A stretch of DNA of 64,000 nucleotides from a virus, in IMG/VR virus record IMGVR_UViG_3300025000_000053, positions 62,001-126,000 of that record; one strand, 5' to 3'. Positions 35,938-44,265 of this stretch are shown in pieces; position 1 is the stretch's first letter, and the number at the start of each line of letters is the position of its first letter. The notes beneath the pieces are model-generated. The model was not told the DNA's origin, made no database searches, and worked only from the letters and a program-made list of their open reading frames with translations. A program made the translations under genes and the position numbers.

Positions 35938-36408
35938 TTAAAAATCATCACCCATTAATTTCATCATATCATTTTCAAAATCATCATCCATTTCTCTTGC
36001 AACATCTTTCCAATACTGATTTGAATAATCTTCATTACTTTTTCTTTCATATTCAAGTCTTTTCTGTTCTTTTTTTGTCATACTCCTTACTTTTACAATT
36101 TTCATATTTTTACCATCAGTGGATTTTATTTTTATTTCTGAATTTGTAATCCACTCAAATTTATCACCTTCATAAAATACCATTGCACAACTTCCTTTAA
36201 AAGTGACAAGTATCATTGGCTTTTGTTCACTGAAAAGTTTAGAACCAATCAGATGATGTCTTGATACCCTTGCCTGCAATTCATTTCCTAAAAATATTTC
36301 TTTTCCTTCACGGACTGTATATCTCCCAAAATGTGACAATTCCATCACATTTCTTAATGCGGTTAAAACAGAATTTAAGGTTAACATATTCAAAGTTACT
36401 TTAATCAT
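35938..36408 (-). CDS. Protein of unknown function
   Basis: 156 aa with GGAGGAAA before the ATG. The N-terminal 100 residues are strand-rich and the C-terminal 45 are highly charged and helical (KKEQKRLEYERKS and DDDFENDMM). Not recognised. Confidence 0.7.
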   Translation of the reverse strand: MIKVTLNMLTLNSVLTALRNVMELSHFGRYTVREGKEIFLGNELQARVSRHHLIGSKLFSEQKPMILVTFKGSCAMVFYEGDKFEWITNSEIKIKSTDGKNMKIVKVRSMTKKEQKRLEYERKSNEDYSNQYWKDVAREMDDDFENDMMKLMGDDF

Positions 36409-36480
36409 AATTTCCTCCTTAATAATCTAATAAGTATATTTATTTCCCCTTATTAGTGGGAATAATTATTTATTCATTTA

Positions 36481-36494
36481 AATAATATATATTT
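36481..36494 (-). promoter_or_regulatory. Early-type promoter element (TATATTATT)
   Basis: On the minus strand AAATATATATTATT, about 70 nt before the ATG at 36408. Confidence 0.5.
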
Positions 36495-36515
36495 ATTTAA
36501 TATAAATATACTAAA

Positions 36516-36554
36516 AAAATAATATCTATATATTCGGAACATAGATATTATTTT
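36516..36554 (-). terminator. Hairpin terminator
   Basis: A 14-bp stem (AAAATAATATCTAT) after the gene at 36562. Confidence 0.75.
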
Positions 36555-36561
36555 TTATTTA

Positions 36562-37221
36562 TTAATTTATATTAATTTGTTGTTTATTTTGAGGTAATAA
36601 TTTAATAATTGTATCTTTAAAGTTGGTAAGATCAATTTCTAGTTGTTCGATATTATTTATAATAATATTATCATTTAATAATAACTTTTCAATTTCAATA
36701 AATTTAATGTATTCTCTTAACTTATCCCCTTCACATCTAAATATAAAATTATCTTTTAAATTATTATATCTTAATCTATACATACTACACATTATACATT
36801 CTTTTTTAACACCAGTATTACGACATATTGAATGGATAGAATTAGTCCAATATTGTTTAAACCATATTCCATTATCAGATAAAATTAAATCATAACCTTT
36901 TTGTTCATTTACCTTCCCCCTATAATTTATCACTCGTATTTTCTTTAATTGTCCCTGTGTTATTATAACATCTTTATTTGTTTTAGAAGTTATATGAGTA
37001 AAATTTATTATTAAATTATTAGACACACTAAATGCAGGATACATTGATGAAACTCTATATATCGCTTCAGTTATATTTTTGATATTATTTAATAGTGGAA
37101 TACTAAAATCATTTATAAAAACTTTTGAAAATAATGGTGCAAAATAAAAATTATACTTTACATTCATTGATAAATCAAGTTCACCTATTTTATAAGCCCA
37201 ACTACTAACTACTTTAGACAT
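36562..37221 (-). CDS. Protein of unknown function
   Basis: 219 aa from ATG 37221 (MSKVVSSW), since AAAGGAG lies just upstream; a longer frame begins at 37239. CRNTGVKKECIMC in the middle could bind a metal. Not recognised. Confidence 0.65.
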   Translation of the reverse strand: MSKVVSSWAYKIGELDLSMNVKYNFYFAPLFSKVFINDFSIPLLNNIKNITEAIYRVSSMYPAFSVSNNLIINFTHITSKTNKDVIITQGQLKKIRVINYRGKVNEQKGYDLILSDNGIWFKQYWTNSIHSICRNTGVKKECIMCSMYRLRYNNLKDNFIFRCEGDKLREYIKFIEIEKLLLNDNIIINNIEQLEIDLTNFKDTIIKLLPQNKQQININ

Positions 37222-37318
37222 AATTTCTCCTTTTAACAATATATATCCAGTATGGATTATATTATCCCAATAGTATATTTATTTCCTCCATTGGTAGGAA
37301 TAATATTTATTTCTAAAA

Positions 37319-37334
37319 GATAATATATATATAA
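37319..37334 (-). promoter_or_regulatory. Early-type promoter element
   Basis: On the minus strand ATTTATATATATTATC, about 100 nt before the start at 37221. A weaker match than the others. Confidence 0.4.
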
Positions 37335-37358
37335 ATTTTTTAATTATACTAGATAAAA

Positions 37359-37400
37359 AATTTATATAGATAATGTTATATAACATTATCTATATAAATT
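37359..37400 (-). terminator. Long hairpin terminator
   Basis: A perfect 20-bp stem (AATTTATATAGATAATGTTA) with a two-base loop, after the gene at 37405. Confidence 0.85.
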
Positions 37401-37404
37401 AGGT

Positions 37405-37731
37405 TTAATACATATATAAAATAAAATTAATTACTAAATGTAATATTTGATCAACGAATAAATAAACTTTTGGATTTTTATGTCCATTTTTAGCTTTATC
37501 AAAGTCTATAATCATATGTGATATAATTAAAACTAAAGCTTTCCATACCATATAGACACCTAAAAATTTAAAACATAAAGAAATTGTTAAACCATAAATT
37601 ACACTATGGGCTAACAAACTAGAAAAATATTTCCCTTTAGTTTCTGAAAGAAAAGGACCTTGTAATGGATAATCCGCAAGATAATGAGCAAATAATATCC
37701 ATAATAAATTTTCCATAATTATATTATTCAT
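37405..37731 (-). CDS. DUF3307 membrane protein
   Basis: 108 aa with three or four hydrophobic segments. The LWILFAHYLADYPLQG start, FLSETKGK, LLAHSVIYG, HMIIDFDKAKNG and VDQILHLVIN follow the pattern of DUF3307 proteins, which are small integral membrane proteins of phages and prophages with conserved Asp and His residues. Function unknown. The start is uncertain: GGAGG is adjacent to the first ATG, and a second ATG lies five codons in. Confidence 0.8.
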   Translation of the reverse strand: MNNIIMENLLWILFAHYLADYPLQGPFLSETKGKYFSSLLAHSVIYGLTISLCFKFLGVYMVWKALVLIISHMIIDFDKAKNGHKNPKVYLFVDQILHLVINFILYMY

Positions 37732-37773
37732 CCTCCGTTTTTCTATAATATGGATAAATTATCCATAAATATT

Positions 37774-38175
37774 TTAATTAAAAAAATCTTGAATTAAGTC
37801 CTTTATTTGTTCAATAGAAATATAAATTATTTTCTGTATTGAATCTGTTTCACTGATTTCTTCTTTTTTTAAATCTTTCTCATAATTTATTAAAAATTCG
37901 TCAATCCATTTTAATAATAATTCTGTTGTTATTTGTCCTTTATGTTCAGGTTCTTTTTTACCTGATATATTATTTAAAAATTTTCTCATATTTTCATGAT
38001 ATGAATCAAAAATGAGTTTTTTTTCACGACATTCTCGAAGTATTCTATAATATGAAGCTTTACCAATAATCATAGTTTCACATATAATTATTCTAATATC
38101 ACTAAGTTTTCTATTTTTATTTTTTAAGTTATTATATAAAATAGAAAACTCATTAAGTTTACCTATATCATTCAT
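37774..38175 (-). CDS. Helical protein of unknown function
   Basis: About 133 aa from ATG 38175 (MNDIGK); a GTG five codons upstream is the alternative. It contains RRLKKK-like basic helices and an acidic C-terminus. A late-type promoter lies upstream at 38211. Not recognised. Confidence 0.65.
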   Translation of the reverse strand: MNDIGKLNEFSILYNNLKNKNRKLSDIRIIICETMIIGKASYYRILRECREKKLIFDSYHENMRKFLNNISGKKEPEHKGQITTELLLKWIDEFLINYEKDLKKEEISETDSIQKIIYISIEQIKDLIQDFFN

Positions 38176-38210
38176 ATATGAAATTAACACCTCCTTTATT
38201 TTAAAGTATT

Positions 38211-38222
38211 TATTTAATTGTT
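38211..38222 (-). promoter_or_regulatory. Late-type promoter (AACA-N6-TA)
   Basis: On the minus strand AACAATTAAATA. It is a mirror copy of the promoter at 38294, within a larger inverted repeat. Confidence 0.5.
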
Positions 38223-38293
38223 TAATTGACTGTAATAAATTAATTTATTACTTAAATAAAGTAAATTCTTTTTACTTAAACATTTTTTAAATA

Positions 38294-38305
38294 AACAATT
38301 AAATA
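38294..38305 (+). promoter_or_regulatory. Late-type promoter (AACA-N6-TA)
   Basis: AACAATTAAATA, about 33 nt before the ATG at 38338. Confidence 0.55.
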
Positions 38306-38337
38306 AAAAATACTTATCTAAAAGGAGGAGTTATTAA

Positions 38338-38676
38338 ATGCTAACTAAACCGAAAGTTATATATCGGGGTCAGCCTGGTGCAACAGAAACAAAATTATAT
38401 ACTGTTCCGGAAGGAAAAAATCTAGTAAAAATTACAGAAATCATTATTAGTAATACAACAGCAGTAGCCGCAACAATAAGTTTATCTGTTGTTCCTCTTG
38501 GTGGTACCGCCGGAGTTACTAACAGAATTAAGGTTGCTGAAGAAATAGCAGCTAATAAGTCTGAAGTTGTTGAAGTTGAAATTCCGATGCAAGTTGGAGA
38601 TTTTATAAGTGCATTGCAAGGTACTGCCGGTTCATTAACTTTAACTATTTCAGGTGAAGAAATTATGGCTTATTAA
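38338..38676 (+). CDS. Putative virion protein, paralogue of 39136
   Basis: 112 aa with AAAGGAGG before the ATG. Ala/Thr/Val-rich strands typical of a beta-sandwich virion protein. Shares YRGxxGxxExxxYTVP, an AATISLSVVP block and MQVGDFISALQGT with the gene at 39136. It may be a head- or tail-surface protein. Inferred from composition, pairing and promoter type. Confidence 0.75.
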   Translation: MLTKPKVIYRGQPGATETKLYTVPEGKNLVKITEIIISNTTAVAATISLSVVPLGGTAGVTNRIKVAEEIAANKSEVVEVEIPMQVGDFISALQGTAGSLTLTISGEEIMAY

Positions 38677-38685
38677 AACAAATAT

Positions 38686-38725
38686 ATTTTCATTATTATC
38701 ATATTAATATGATAATAATGAAAAT
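38686..38725 (+). terminator. Long hairpin terminator
   Basis: A perfect 20-bp palindrome (ATTTTCATTATTATCATATT and its complement) after the gene at 38338. Confidence 0.85.
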
Positions 38726-38753
38726 TATTTTTATTAATCCATTAAATTATTAA

Positions 38754-38765
38754 AACAAATATTTA
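38754..38765 (+). promoter_or_regulatory. Late-type promoter (AACA-N6-TA)
   Basis: AACAAATATTTA, about 30 nt before the ATG at 38795. Confidence 0.5.
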
Positions 38766-38794
38766 AAAGTATTGAAAGGAAGTGATATATTATT

Positions 38795-39136
38795 ATGAGC
38801 TATCTAGTTATAAATGAAGATGATATTATAACTAATTGGGAAAGTGTTGATCCGGTATTATTAAATAAAGTTGTTGGAATCGAGGTCAATGATGACAATA
38901 ATATTAAAATCAGAATAGGTAATGATATTGATGTGTTTAGTGACTTACATGTAATGTGGTCTGGTACTAAAACAGAATTTGAAAGTATTTTCACTAAAAT
39001 AAGTGAAAAAGTACAAAATGTGATAGACACAAATATTTCTATTAGTGCAGCAATAAAAAATGTTACGGACATATCTACACAAATGTCCGTTTTTAATGAA
39101 CATAAAATAAGACAAATAATGGGGGTTGATTTATAA
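38795..39136 (+). CDS. Putative virion-associated protein
   Basis: 113 aa with GAAAGGAAGTG before the ATG. First gene of the three-gene plus-strand unit. It has alternating strands and a helical C-terminus and ends in MGVDL; its stop overlaps the ATG of the next gene (TAATG), so the two are translationally coupled. Not recognised. Confidence 0.7.
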   Translation: MSYLVINEDDIITNWESVDPVLLNKVVGIEVNDDNNIKIRIGNDIDVFSDLHVMWSGTKTEFESIFTKISEKVQNVIDTNISISAAIKNVTDISTQMSVFNEHKIRQIMGVDL

Positions 39137-39468
39137 TGCCAACTTTAGCTAAAGTTTTATACAGAGGATTAATAGGTACGGTAGAAGAAACAGTTTACAC
39201 AGTTCCAGCAGCCACTACAACTATTATAACTGGAATGGTTGTATGTAATAATACTGCTTTGGCCGCTACGTTAACACTATCGGTTGTACCCGATGAAGGG
39301 GCAGCAGATTTACCTAATCGTATAATGAATACTGAAGAAATAGATGGTAGGGAATCTACAAGTCTTAAATATACTCTACCTATGCAAACAGGTGATTTTA
39401 TCAGTGGTCTACAAGGAACTGAAAATGCCCTGACTGTAACTATATATGGCGTAGAAATAACTCAATAA
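39136..39468 (+). CDS. Putative virion protein, paralogue of 38338
   Basis: 110 aa. Shares the YRG, YTVP, TLSVVPxxGAAxLPNRI and MQTGDFISGLQGT blocks with the gene at 38338, showing a local duplication. Strand-rich and low in charge. Likely part of the virion surface. Confidence 0.75.
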   Translation: MPTLAKVLYRGLIGTVEETVYTVPAATTTIITGMVVCNNTALAATLTLSVVPDEGAADLPNRIMNTEEIDGRESTSLKYTLPMQTGDFISGLQGTENALTVTIYGVEITQ

Positions 39469-39495
39469 ATAGTAAAGAGAAAGGAGTTGTGAACT

Positions 39496-39999
39496 TTGTT
39501 AAATACTAAAATACCCAATAAAGTATTATATAAAGATGCAAATGCTGTTAGTGCTATAAAACAAGTTCCTTATGCAATGTTACCTTCCGGTTTATTATTA
39601 CCTCAAAAACATGATAGAGATGGTATATTACTTACTCAAGTAACCAGTAATAATACAGAGCTGGTATCAGAAACTACAATTACTTGGAATGGAATAAAAT
39701 TATTCGATTCAGTTGAAATACCTGTTACATTAAAAGATGGTATTATGATAAGTATTGACAATAGTGATACTGCATCGGAATTAACTGCTACTTTAGAAGT
39801 TGAGTTTGCAGCTGATGATTGGCGACAATTATATACTGATGCTGGTACTGCTGTTTCATTTACTGTACCTGCCAGTAAAAAATATATTTATGGTCCATTT
39901 GAAAAGTTTCCTCGATATTTAAGTGGTAGAATTGTATTAACTGCCGCTGTTGAACCTACCGACACTAAATTAACTAAAGTACAGGTTCAGGAAGTGTGA
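39496..39999 (+). CDS. Putative virion structural protein
   Basis: 167 aa from a TTG start 9 nt after AAGGAG. Its first 45 residues (KQVPYAMLPSGLLLPQ and HDRDGILLTQ) resemble the N-terminus of the minus-strand virion protein at 31562. The remainder is strand-rich and hydrophilic. A shared assembly module is likely. Confidence 0.7.
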   Translation: MLNTKIPNKVLYKDANAVSAIKQVPYAMLPSGLLLPQKHDRDGILLTQVTSNNTELVSETTITWNGIKLFDSVEIPVTLKDGIMISIDNSDTASELTATLEVEFAADDWRQLYTDAGTAVSFTVPASKKYIYGPFEKFPRYLSGRIVLTAAVEPTDTKLTKVQVQEV

Positions 40000-40011
40000 T
40001 TTTTAAATAAA

Positions 40012-40045
40012 AAAATAATGATACTTTTTAAAGTATCATTATTTT
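40012..40045. terminator. Bidirectional hairpin terminator
   Basis: A 16-bp stem (AAAATAATGATACTTT) with a two-base loop between the convergent genes at 39496 and 40049. Confidence 0.85.
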
Positions 40046-40048
40046 ATT

Positions 40049-42412
40049 TTATCTTACATCAATAATAACCTCACCCTTACGAACAGATATAAGTTTCCTT
40101 CCTTTAGATAATCTTGGTAATTCAATAACATCCTTTATTTTAATTTCTTCAACAGTATTTTTCAAATATGCTTTAAAAGTTTCATTACCTTTAACAGTTT
40201 TAATCATCATAACATACTCATCATCTTCTAATGAAATAATTCTTAAAGGTTTACTATTTCTATCCATAGTTTTAAATTCTTTTAAAGTACATTTTTTACC
40301 TGTACCTTTATTAGTTAAAGCGAATAAATACTTATCCTTTTCATTTACAATATCCATTCCAATAACTTCTTCATCTTCAGTTAATTCAATTGCTTTAATT
40401 CCAATAGACATTCTAGAAGTTTCTCTAATTTCAGATGAAGATATTCTAACACCAAAACCTTTATTAGTATAAATAACAATATCTTTATCACCAGCTAATA
40501 ATTTAACTGATTTTAATTTATCATTATCTTTAATAATTAATCCAACCAACTCACTTTTAATATTCATATAATATTTAATTAGTGTTTTTTTAATAACACC
40601 ATTCTTTGTAATCATTAAGAAAAATATTGGTGTTTTAATACTAGTTAATGAGTCAGTTGTAGGTTTAGGAAATATTGTATTAATATTTCCATTTATACTA
40701 CAATATTTATTAAGTTTTTCACCATTACTATTAATAATACTATTTTCTAACATATGAACAGGTAATCTTGAAACTTTACCTGTTTGATCAAAAATCAATA
40801 AATCTGTTGTGTTTCGACTTTCTATTATTTCAATAGGATAATCACCTTGAGATATATTTCCTATAGAAGTACTTTTATCAGATAATTTCTTCACATAACC
40901 GTTAAAAGTAAAGACCACTAAATGGTTAGTATCTTGTATTTTAGTTTCACCTTCAATAGAAATAACTCTACTCTTTCTGTCTTCACCAAATAATTTTATT
41001 CCTTCTTCTAATTCACTTTTAATTATTTTATCAATTTTCTTAATTGATTTAACAATTTTTTCATACTTTTCAATTTTCTCATTAATATCTATCATTTCTT
41101 TCTTATATTTCTTATATGATTCTTTAGAAAAAGCATTCATTTTCATCTCAGATATATTTTCAGCCTGTAATGAAGTTATACCAAAGGCTGACATTAATCT
41201 GTTAACTATTTCAGATTTATTTTCAGACTTTTTAATAATTCTTAAAGTCTTCTCACCATTTTCTTCATTTAAGATAAATAGTAGTATTTTCAGTATGTGT
41301 TGTCTTTCTCTTACTTTAGTTATTTTATGATTATAAATTCTTCTTTTAGTATCTCTTCTAAAATCAATCCAAGATAACAATAACATTCTAATATTAAAGT
41401 CTCTATCTTCATAATCATCAATTAGTTTAAAATTAACTGGATAGGTTTTTTCTAAATCAGTTTTTCTATATAAAGTATGAATAATAGAAATTGGGTCAAC
41501 TTCTTTTTTAAGAAATAGCTTTAATTTAATACCATTTTTTTTAGAATAATCATCTTCAATATCTTTTAGTCCAGGTAGTTTACCTTCACGGAACAAAGAA
41601 ATTATTTGATCTTTTAATATATCTTTTAAATGAACTCTTAGTGGAGAAGTTGTAACTGTAATAATATTATTAACTTCATCTAAATCAAAACTTGCTCTCA
41701 TTTTAAATTTACCTTTACCAGTTTCAGATAATTCTTTAAAATTATTTTCATCAACTATAAGAGCACCAGTTGGACTATCCGGTATTAATGTAATATCTTC
41801 ATAATCTGGATCATCCATTAATTTTAAAGTTAACTCGCAAACTTCTCTAAAATTATAAGTTGGTAATGAACAACTAATACCATATCCTATACCAAATGAA
41901 TCATTAATCAATACATTTGGATATTTAGCTGGTAAATATTCTGGTTCTAATAAATCACCAGAATAATTAGGTTTCATATCTACAATATTTTTATTAAATT
42001 CTTCAAAGAAACATTTGTAAGAATAAAAACTTAAACGAGCTTCAATATAACGCTGAGCTGCTGCTGAGTCACCTATAGGATTCCCAAAGTTCCCACTACC
42101 TTCAATAAAACATTGAATATTATTCCAAGGTTGAGCAAGTTTTACTAATGTATCATAAACTGGTTTATCACCATGAGGGTGATATGCTAAAACCTGACCT
42201 ACAATTGTAGATACTTTTTTAAATCTATCGTTGTAAGAACACCCCAACTCATATAATGTATATAATATTCTTCTTTCACCTATCTTTAAACCATCTTCAG
42301 CAAATGGAATATGTCTCATAAGATTTGTATTAGCACCATAAATTTGCATATATTGTGTACATATATCACCAATATTCTCTATTTTAACATTTTTATCAAA
42401 CAAATAATTCAT
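40049..42412 (-). CDS. gyrA: DNA gyrase/topoisomerase IV subunit A
   Basis: 787 aa, close to cellular GyrA/ParC length. The winged-helix region has AYHPHGDKPVYDT, and AAQRYIEARL includes the catalytic Tyr122. A coiled-coil tower follows (about residues 330-490) and then a beta-pinwheel C-terminal domain of six or so repeats. It cuts and rejoins DNA with the GyrB-type protein at 44265. The position matching E. coli GyrA Ser83 is Lys. The first ATG touches the GGGGG ribosome binding site, so the TTG three codons in (42403) may be the real start. Topo IV rather than gyrase function cannot be excluded. Confidence 0.93.
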   Translation of the reverse strand: MNYLFDKNVKIENIGDICTQYMQIYGANTNLMRHIPFAEDGLKIGERRILYTLYELGCSYNDRFKKVSTIVGQVLAYHPHGDKPVYDTLVKLAQPWNNIQCFIEGSGNFGNPIGDSAAAQRYIEARLSFYSYKCFFEEFNKNIVDMKPNYSGDLLEPEYLPAKYPNVLINDSFGIGYGISCSLPTYNFREVCELTLKLMDDPDYEDITLIPDSPTGALIVDENNFKELSETGKGKFKMRASFDLDEVNNIITVTTSPLRVHLKDILKDQIISLFREGKLPGLKDIEDDYSKKNGIKLKLFLKKEVDPISIIHTLYRKTDLEKTYPVNFKLIDDYEDRDFNIRMLLLSWIDFRRDTKRRIYNHKITKVRERQHILKILLFILNEENGEKTLRIIKKSENKSEIVNRLMSAFGITSLQAENISEMKMNAFSKESYKKYKKEMIDINEKIEKYEKIVKSIKKIDKIIKSELEEGIKLFGEDRKSRVISIEGETKIQDTNHLVVFTFNGYVKKLSDKSTSIGNISQGDYPIEIIESRNTTDLLIFDQTGKVSRLPVHMLENSIINSNGEKLNKYCSINGNINTIFPKPTTDSLTSIKTPIFFLMITKNGVIKKTLIKYYMNIKSELVGLIIKDNDKLKSVKLLAGDKDIVIYTNKGFGVRISSSEIRETSRMSIGIKAIELTEDEEVIGMDIVNEKDKYLFALTNKGTGKKCTLKEFKTMDRNSKPLRIISLEDDEYVMMIKTVKGNETFKAYLKNTVEEIKIKDVIELPRLSKGRKLISVRKGEVIIDVR

Positions 42413-42436
42413 CCCCCTATATTTTGTATTATAGAT

Positions 42437-42452
42437 TAATAATATATAAATA
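42437..42452 (-). promoter_or_regulatory. Early-type promoter element
   Basis: On the minus strand ATTTATATATTATTAA, about 30 nt before the gyrA-type start. Confidence 0.55.
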
Positions 42453-42460
42453 AAAAAATA

Positions 42461-42486
42461 ATAAGGGTTTAAATTTAAACCCTTAT
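42461..42486 (-). terminator. Hairpin terminator
   Basis: A perfect 13-bp palindrome (ATAAGGGTTTAAA and complement) after the gene at 42500. Confidence 0.8.
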
Positions 42487-42499
42487 AATAATTTACTTT

Positions 42500-43093
42500 T
42501 TAAAAATAACCCACTTTTATTTTTACAACTTTTCCCATGATATAATTAAAATATTTAAAAGCAAAATTATCAGCATATAATTCACTAGAATCGAACAACC
42601 TAATTAATTCGTTAATTTCATCATCTTCCATATTATCAAAGTTAAATAAAAGATCAAGTGATTGTATGTTTTGCCTATCTAGTGCTAATTTATTACTCAA
42701 AGTTTTATTATAACTAAAAATTTTATTTAATTGATCAACATGTCCGTATTCATGTAATAAACAAACAAGAAAATGGGTCTCCTTGTTTAATTCAAATCCA
42801 TTATATTTTAAAAAATCACCAAAACGTTGTTTAACTACTTTATAAATGTCAGGGTTCTTTTCAATGAAATACATAGTATCTTCTTTAATATGTATCTCAG
42901 CAATGAATTTTTTTGTTTGTTCATTATTTTTTAAACTATATAGAACAAAAGCAGGTTGTTGATTGTATGGGTCACTATTATAATAACTGTCATCCATATC
43001 CTGTTCTTTTTTCACTAATTGTATTTTAACTTTACCATTTTTAAAACGAAATTGATTTTTTACAATATAAATACAATCTTCATAAAATGACAT
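42500..43093 (-). CDS. HExxH metallopeptidase-like protein
   Basis: 197 aa from ATG 43093 (MSFYEDC), which has TAGGAGGT upstream. HEYGH at residues 114-118 is a zinc-binding HExxH; ELYADNFA about 55 residues later has the ExxAD shape of a third ligand, so a small gluzincin-like fold is likely. It has no signal peptide. Its upstream neighbour is a paralogue that has lost these residues. Substrate unknown. Confidence 0.7.
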   Translation of the reverse strand: MSFYEDCIYIVKNQFRFKNGKVKIQLVKKEQDMDDSYYNSDPYNQQPAFVLYSLKNNEQTKKFIAEIHIKEDTMYFIEKNPDIYKVVKQRFGDFLKYNGFELNKETHFLVCLLHEYGHVDQLNKIFSYNKTLSNKLALDRQNIQSLDLLFNFDNMEDDEINELIRLFDSSELYADNFAFKYFNYIMGKVVKIKVGYF

Positions 43094-43128
43094 TATATTA
43101 CCTCCTATTAATTTATTCACATTAATAA

Positions 43129-43740
43129 TTATATAAAGTGTTTAACTTTATTCCATATTAACATAAAGTTTTCCATTGCATATTTAATACAATAAAGTTT
43201 ACTTGGATGAGAAAAACTATTTATTATCTCACTTTCTTCCTCATCGTATACATTATCAAAATCAAATAAAAGATTTAACATTATATAATAAGACTCAGTA
43301 ATATCCATGACCCTGTTAAAAGATTTACCGAAGTAATTAAATTTATCTAAATATTCATTATATCCATATTCACTCAATAGCTTTATAATGAAATAGGTCT
43401 CTTCTGTTAATTCTATTCCCATAGAATTTAAAAATTTACCATAAGTTTTAACTATATTTTTATAATATTCTTTATAATTACTTTTTCTTAAAAATTCTAA
43501 TCCATTTAATCTAATAAATATTTCATTTTTAAAAGAATAAGAATTATCACCACTATCAATTGTGGTAGTATTAGCTAAAGTAAATGCAATTGGTGGATAA
43601 GGGAAACTATTACAAACTTTTGAAAACACTTCTTTAATTAATTCCTCTTCTGATATTAATCTTACTGATGAAATTTTACCAAACTTGAAATTATTTAATT
43701 CATCATTTACAACTTTAATACATTCTTCATAAAATGTCAT
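43129..43740 (-). CDS. Inactive paralogue of the HExxH protein
   Basis: 203 aa starting MTFYEECI, with GGAGGTAA before the ATG. It aligns along its length with the product of 42500: the same opening, an IFIRLNGLEF strand region and a GIELTEETYFIIKLL helix. In place of HEYGH it has SEYGY, and the ELYAD block has become KLYCIK. The zinc site is therefore lost. It may regulate or pair with the active copy. Confidence 0.7.
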   Translation of the reverse strand: MTFYEECIKVVNDELNNFKFGKISSVRLISEEELIKEVFSKVCNSFPYPPIAFTLANTTTIDSGDNSYSFKNEIFIRLNGLEFLRKSNYKEYYKNIVKTYGKFLNSMGIELTEETYFIIKLLSEYGYNEYLDKFNYFGKSFNRVMDITESYYIMLNLLFDFDNVYDEEESEIINSFSHPSKLYCIKYAMENFMLIWNKVKHFI

Positions 43741-43772
43741 TAAAATTACCTCCTATAAATTATATTCACATT

Positions 43773-43786
43773 AATAATATATATTT
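43773..43786 (-). promoter_or_regulatory. Early-type promoter element (TATATTATT)
   Basis: On the minus strand AAATATATATTATT, about 35 nt before the ATG at 43740. Lies next to the end of the NADAR pseudogene. Confidence 0.55.
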
Positions 43787-43791
43787 GAAAA

Positions 43792-44265
43792 TTATTCCCA
43801 TATTAATCTTTGTTGAAATTGAAATTCAGAACGAACTTTCACTAATATTAATCCTAACTTATTCTTTCCTACAATATTTTTACATTTATCACAATAACAA
43901 TCACCCCAGTAATTATCATGCCAATAATTACCTTCAATTAATTTTTCATTACCAGTAAGAGTTAACTTTCTTCTTAAATTTAAATTACGAGTAAATTTAA
44001 ATTACGAGTAAATTTATCTCTTATTATTTCCTCCATTATATCATCTTTAACTTCATCCCAGTCTTTTCTGGGATGAAGTTCTTCACCTTTTCTCTAGCTT
44101 CTTTAGGAGTTAAACTACAAAATTTTTTCTTATTTTATCATTAAGAGTTTTAGCAGATTAATATGCTGCTTCAGAACTATCGAATTCTAATCCACCATAA
44201 TACACAATACAAATATAAAAATTTCTTAGAAAATAAGATTTACCATTAAATATTTCGATGACCAT
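43792..44265 (-). pseudogene. NADAR-family N-glycosidase, decayed
   Basis: Translation in patches gives the family's blocks in order: FLRNFY, YYGGLEFDSSEAAY, an AKTL helix, TPKEAREKVKNF, WDEVKDDIMEEIIRDKFTRNL, LTLTGNEKLIEGNYWHDNYWG and the end GKNKLGLILVKVRSE. NADAR proteins remove ADP-ribose from nucleobases and appear in phage defence and counter-defence. A TAA interrupts codon 36 (expected CAA), at least one frameshift follows, and a 17-bp tandem duplication near 43980-44010 shifts the frame. Its ATG overlaps the gyrB stop (TAATG). Family assignment by pattern recall. Confidence 0.78.

Noticed and set aside
43792-44265. Programmed frameshift or stop-codon readthrough in the NADAR gene
   Set aside because: Several separate lesions (stop, frameshift, tandem duplication) and no slippery site or strong stimulator make decay more likely.
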